Below, piece by piece: positions 61,240 through 64,000 of a stretch of 64,000 nt of DNA. Source of the stretch: Actinomadura rifamycini DSM 43936. Lineage in GTDB: Bacteria > Actinomycetota > Actinomycetes > Streptosporangiales > Streptosporangiaceae. Numbering within the stretch: position 1 is the stretch's first letter; the number at the start of each line of letters is the position of its first letter. The notes beneath the pieces were generated by a model. It had not been told where the DNA came from and ran no database searches. It saw only the letters and a program-made list of their open reading frames with translations. The position numbers and the translations under genes are program-made. The stretch spans positions 186,001-250,000 of the forward strand of contig NZ_AULB01000008.1 of assembly GCF_000425065.1 (NCBI RefSeq), written 5' to 3'.

Positions 61240-64000
61240 TCAGCCCGCGGGGACGCCGTCCAGCAGCGCCGCGAGACCGCGGGCGTCCAGCAGGTCGGCC
61301 GGGCGGACGGTGACGCCCGCGCGCACGTAGTGGAACGCGGCGCTCACCCGCTCGACCGGGACGCCCGCGAGCTGCGCCCACGCGACCCGGTACGCGGCGA
61401 GCTGGACGGCCGCGTACCGCGCGTCGTCGCCCGACGGGGGCCGCCCGGTCTTCCAGTCGACGACCTCGTAGCCGCCGTCGGAGGACCGGAACACCGCGTC
61501 CATCCGGCCCCGGACCAGCCGGTCGCCGATGATCGTCTCGAACGGCACCTCGATGTCCAGGGGCTCGCGCGCCGCCCACCGCGACGCCTCGAACGCCTCC
61601 CGCAGCCGCTCGAAGTCGGCGTCGTCGGCCGCGCCCTCGTCCGCCGCGCCGGGCAGCTCGTCCGGGTCGAGGAGGCGCTGCTGCCCCCAGCGCCCCTCGA
61701 GCCAGGAGTGGAACGCGGTGCCGCGCCGCGCGTAGGGGGCGGGCGGGCGCGGCATCGGGCGGCGGATCTGCCGGGCGAGCGCGGCGGGGTCGCGGGCGAG
61801 CGCCACCAGCGACGACACCGACAGGTGCCCGGGCAGCTCGACGAGCGTGCCGTCGCCGCCGCGGCCGCGGTCCCGCTCGGCCAGCAGCAGCTCGACGTCG
61901 CGCGCCCACGCCGACATGCGGGCCCGGTCGGCGTCGGCGAGGCCGTCGGCGCCCGCCCAGTGCAGGACGCGGCCCGCCATCGCGTCCTCGACCATGCGGG
62001 CGCCCTCGACGACGGCCTCGTACCGCTCCCGCGCGGACAGGTCGCTCTGCCCGCGCTCGCCCGGCGCCGCGGGCCACGGCGCCTCGTCGGGGTCGGCGAG
62101 CAGCGGGTTCGCCGCGTCCGCCGGCGGCCGGTCGGCCCACGCCACGATCTTCCCGGCGCCCGCCGCGCACACCTCCCGGACCTCCTCCAGGAACGGCGAC
62201 GGCCCCAGCGGGCGGCCCGACGACCCCCACCAGTAGCCGGTGGCGATCAGCAGGGCGGACGCCCGCGTCACCGCGACGTACGCGAGCCGCCGCTCCTCGC
62301 GCACGTCCCGTTCGGCGCACGCCTGCTCGAACGCCGCGAGGTCGTCCTTCTCCAGGCCCGCGAGGTGCGGCAGGTCGGCGCGGTCGCCGCGCAGCGGGAA
62401 CGGCAGGACGCGGGGGTTCGCGGTCCAGCGGGTGGCGTTCTGCGGCGGCGACGGGAAGATCGACCCCTTCGCCGGGTTCCCGTTCTTCTGCGCCGTGTAC
62501 GCGAGCCCGGGGACGACCACGACCGGCCATTCCAGGCCCTTGGACGCGTGCACGGTCAGCAGCTTGACGCTGTCGGTCTCCCCCACGCGCCCGGCCTCGA
62601 GGCCGAACTCCTCGGTCTCGGCGGCCTTGAGGTAGGCGAGGAACGCGCCGAGGGTCGGGTCCTCGGCGTCCCCGGCGAACCGCGCGGCGGCGTCGATGAA
62701 CGCGTCGAGGTCGGCGCGCGCGGTGACCGGGTCGAGCCCGGAGCGGGCCGCGACCTCGATGTCGAGCCCGAGCGCCCGCTCGACCTCGTTCACCAGATCG
62801 GGCAGCGGCAGCCCGACCTGCCCGCGCAGCGCCCGCAGCTCGTCGCGGAGCCGCCGCAGCCGCCCGTACCCCTCGGGCGAGTACGCGGCCGGGTCGCCCA
62901 GGTCGTCGAGGGCGTCCACGAGGCTGCCGGTCTCCTGGTTCAGCTCGCCGACGAGCTGCCGCAGCGGATCGTCCGGCCCCTCCGCGGCGGCCTCGCCGGA
63001 CGGCCCGGCCCCCGGCGCCGCGCCCTCGCCGCTCTCGCCGCCGGACTCGCCGCCGCTCTCGTCCCGCGCGGGCGGCGGGGTCACGTCGCGCGCCTGCTCC
63101 TGAGCCAGCGCGCGCGCCCGCCGCCCCAGCGCGACGAGGTCGCGGGGGCCGAGGCGCCAGCGCGGCCCGGTGAGCAGGCGGGCCAGGGACGCCCCGGCCG
63201 ACGGGTCGTGCATGACGCGCATCGTCGCGACGACGTCCTGGACCTCCGGGACGGTGAGCAGCCCGCCGAGCCCGACGACCTCGACGGGGATCGCGCGGGC
63301 CTCCAGGGCCCGCCGCAGCAGCGGGAACTGCGACCGCTTGCGGGCCAGCACGGCGATGTCGGAGCACCGCAGCGGCTCGGCCTGCGGCTCCCCGTCCGGC
63401 GCCGTGCCCGGGTCGGCGGCCAGCAGCGCCGCGATGCGGGCCGCGATGCGTTCGGCCTCCTCCTCGACGGTCTCGAACAGGGCGCACTCGACGCGGCCGC
63501 GGCCGTCCCGCCCGGCGCCCGGCACGAGGACCGGCACCGCCTTGGTGTCGGCGCGCAGCTCCTCCTGGATGCGGGCCGCCGCGTCGAGGATCCGCTCCCC
63601 GTTCCGGAACGACCGGCTCAACTGGACGACCGGCGCCGGAACCGGCCGCCGCCCCGCCTGCTCCCCCCGCCCGGCCGTCCCCGGCCGGCCGGGCGGGGAC
63701 GGCTGCGCCGGGAAGTCGTACGCGAAGCGCAGCAGGTTGCCCGCGCTCGCGCCCCGCCACCCGTAGATCGACTGGCACGGGTCGCCGACGGCGGTGACCG
63801 GGTGCCCGCCCGCGAACAGCGACCGCAGCAGGACGAGCTGCGCCTGGCTGGTGTCCTGGTACTCGTCGAGCAGCACGACGGAGAACCGCGACCGCTCGAT
63901 CATCCCGACCTCGGGATGCCGCGCCGCGATCCGGGCGGCCAGCGCCATCTGGTCGCCGTGGTCGATGACCTCCTTCGCCGCCTTCGCCCGCCCGTACGCC
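61240..64000 (-). CDS. adnB: AdnB-type ATP-dependent helicase-nuclease (N-terminus beyond the right edge)
   Basis: UvrD-like helicase fused to a RecB-type nuclease, part of the actinobacterial AdnAB double-strand-break resection machine. Seen, over about 920 residues: motif II VVLLDEYQDTSQAQLVLLRS, GDPCQSIYGWRGA, LSRSFRNGERIL, LLTVHASKGLEWPVVVV and AYVAVTRASALLIATG; at the C-terminus the nuclease with RRGTAFHSWLE, RMDAVFR and VVDWKTGR. Walker A lies beyond the window, and the frame stays open to base 64000. Named AdnB and not AdnA from its place last in the pair and next to this conserved block, as in Rv3202c-Rv3201c; not proven by sequence alone. Confidence 0.85.
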   Translation of the reverse strand, partial: AYGRAKAAKEVIDHGDQMALAARIAARHPEVGMIERSRFSVVLLDEYQDTSQAQLVLLRSLFAGGHPVTAVGDPCQSIYGWRGASAGNLLRFAYDFPAQPSPPGRPGTAGRGEQAGRRPVPAPVVQLSRSFRNGERILDAAARIQEELRADTKAVPVLVPGAGRDGRGRVECALFETVEEEAERIAARIAALLAADPGTAPDGEPQAEPLRCSDIAVLARKRSQFPLLRRALEARAIPVEVVGLGGLLTVPEVQDVVATMRVMHDPSAGASLARLLTGPRWRLGPRDLVALGRRARALAQEQARDVTPPPARDESGGESGGESGEGAAPGAGPSGEAAAEGPDDPLRQLVGELNQETGSLVDALDDLGDPAAYSPEGYGRLRRLRDELRALRGQVGLPLPDLVNEVERALGLDIEVAARSGLDPVTARADLDAFIDAAARFAGDAEDPTLGAFLAYLKAAETEEFGLEAGRVGETDSVKLLTVHASKGLEWPVVVVPGLAYTAQKNGNPAKGSIFPSPPQNATRWTANPRVLPFPLRGDRADLPHLAGLEKDDLAAFEQACAERDVREERRLAYVAVTRASALLIATGYWWGSSGRPLGPSPFLEEVREVCAAGAGKIVAWADRPPADAANPLLADPDEAPWPAAPGERGQSDLSARERYEAVVEGARMVEDAMAGRVLHWAGADGLADADRARMSAWARDVELLLAERDRGRGGDGTLVELPGHLSVSSLVALARDPAALARQIRRPMPRPPAPYARRGTAFHSWLEGRWGQQRLLDPDELPGAADEGAADDADFERLREAFEASRWAAREPLDIEVPFETIIGDRLVRGRMDAVFRSSDGGYEVVDWKTGRPPSGDDARYAAVQLAAYRVAWAQLAGVPVERVSAAFHYVRAGVTVRPADLLDARGLAALLDGVPAG

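Overview
The window is a contiguous stretch of a very GC-rich actinobacterial chromosome. Codon third positions are almost all G or C, GTG/TTG starts are frequent, and the redox and regulatory genes are of the mycothiol type (SigR/RsrA, mycoredoxin, WhiB7). Gene content and order suggest a Streptosporangiales relative such as Actinomadura; that placement is inference. Much of the gene set is the conserved actinobacterial neighbourhood that in Mycobacterium tuberculosis spans roughly Rv3193c-Rv3228: sigH/rshA, SRAP, aroA, rsgA, UPF0182, PDZ-Lon protease, zinc metalloprotease, ABC1 kinase, whiB7, uvrD2, mycoredoxin, nudC, adnB. Lineage-specific islands interrupt it.

Layout. 0-7.3 kb: edge-truncated sugar epimerase, rsrA-sigR with an exact SigR autopromoter, a methyltransferase, SRAP, a DoxX protein with a histone-H1-like tail, aroA, rsgA. 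7.3-11.5 kb: a membrane Ser/Thr kinase followed by a degenerate copy (pseudokinase) with the same extracytoplasmic domain, and a coiled-coil protein. 11.6-12.8 kb: hisN and a small membrane protein. 12.8-23.4 kb: an oxidation/acyl-activation island (carboxylesterase, TetR, MpaB-type oxygenase, SDR, P450, hydrolase-adenylation fusion, fatty acyl-AMP ligase) with shared candidate operators, then a DUF3054 membrane protein.

23.5-31.1 kb: two copies of a 220-bp direct repeat, each carrying an initiator tRNA gene with its promoter, bracket a cassette of a kinase with an MmpS-like domain, proline catabolism (proline dehydrogenase, P5C dehydrogenase, PucR regulator) and an acyl-CoA synthetase. 31.1-43.4 kb: conserved block (PDZ protease, moaE, PPA1309, UPF0182, epimerase-like, zinc metalloprotease, Nudix, transferase-like, YgjP peptidase, enoyl-CoA hydratase, ABC1 kinase). 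43.5-51.9 kb: small basic protein, whiB7 with a long leader holding an ORF and an intrinsic terminator, tesB, uvrD2, SigR-controlled mycoredoxin, nudC, M20 peptidase, DUF4031, HD protein.

52.0-57.5 kb: an iron-box-controlled, translationally coupled four-gene NIS siderophore operon (ATP-grasp, two IucA/IucC synthetases, PLP decarboxylase) in the order of vibrioferrin pvsA-B-D-E, without the exporter pvsC. 57.5-64.0 kb: a MDMPI/DinB-like protein, an acyl-CoA synthetase, a small protein behind a near-consensus SOS box, a methyltransferase and an AdnB-type helicase-nuclease running off the right edge. No insertion sequence, integrase, phage module or CRISPR array was seen.
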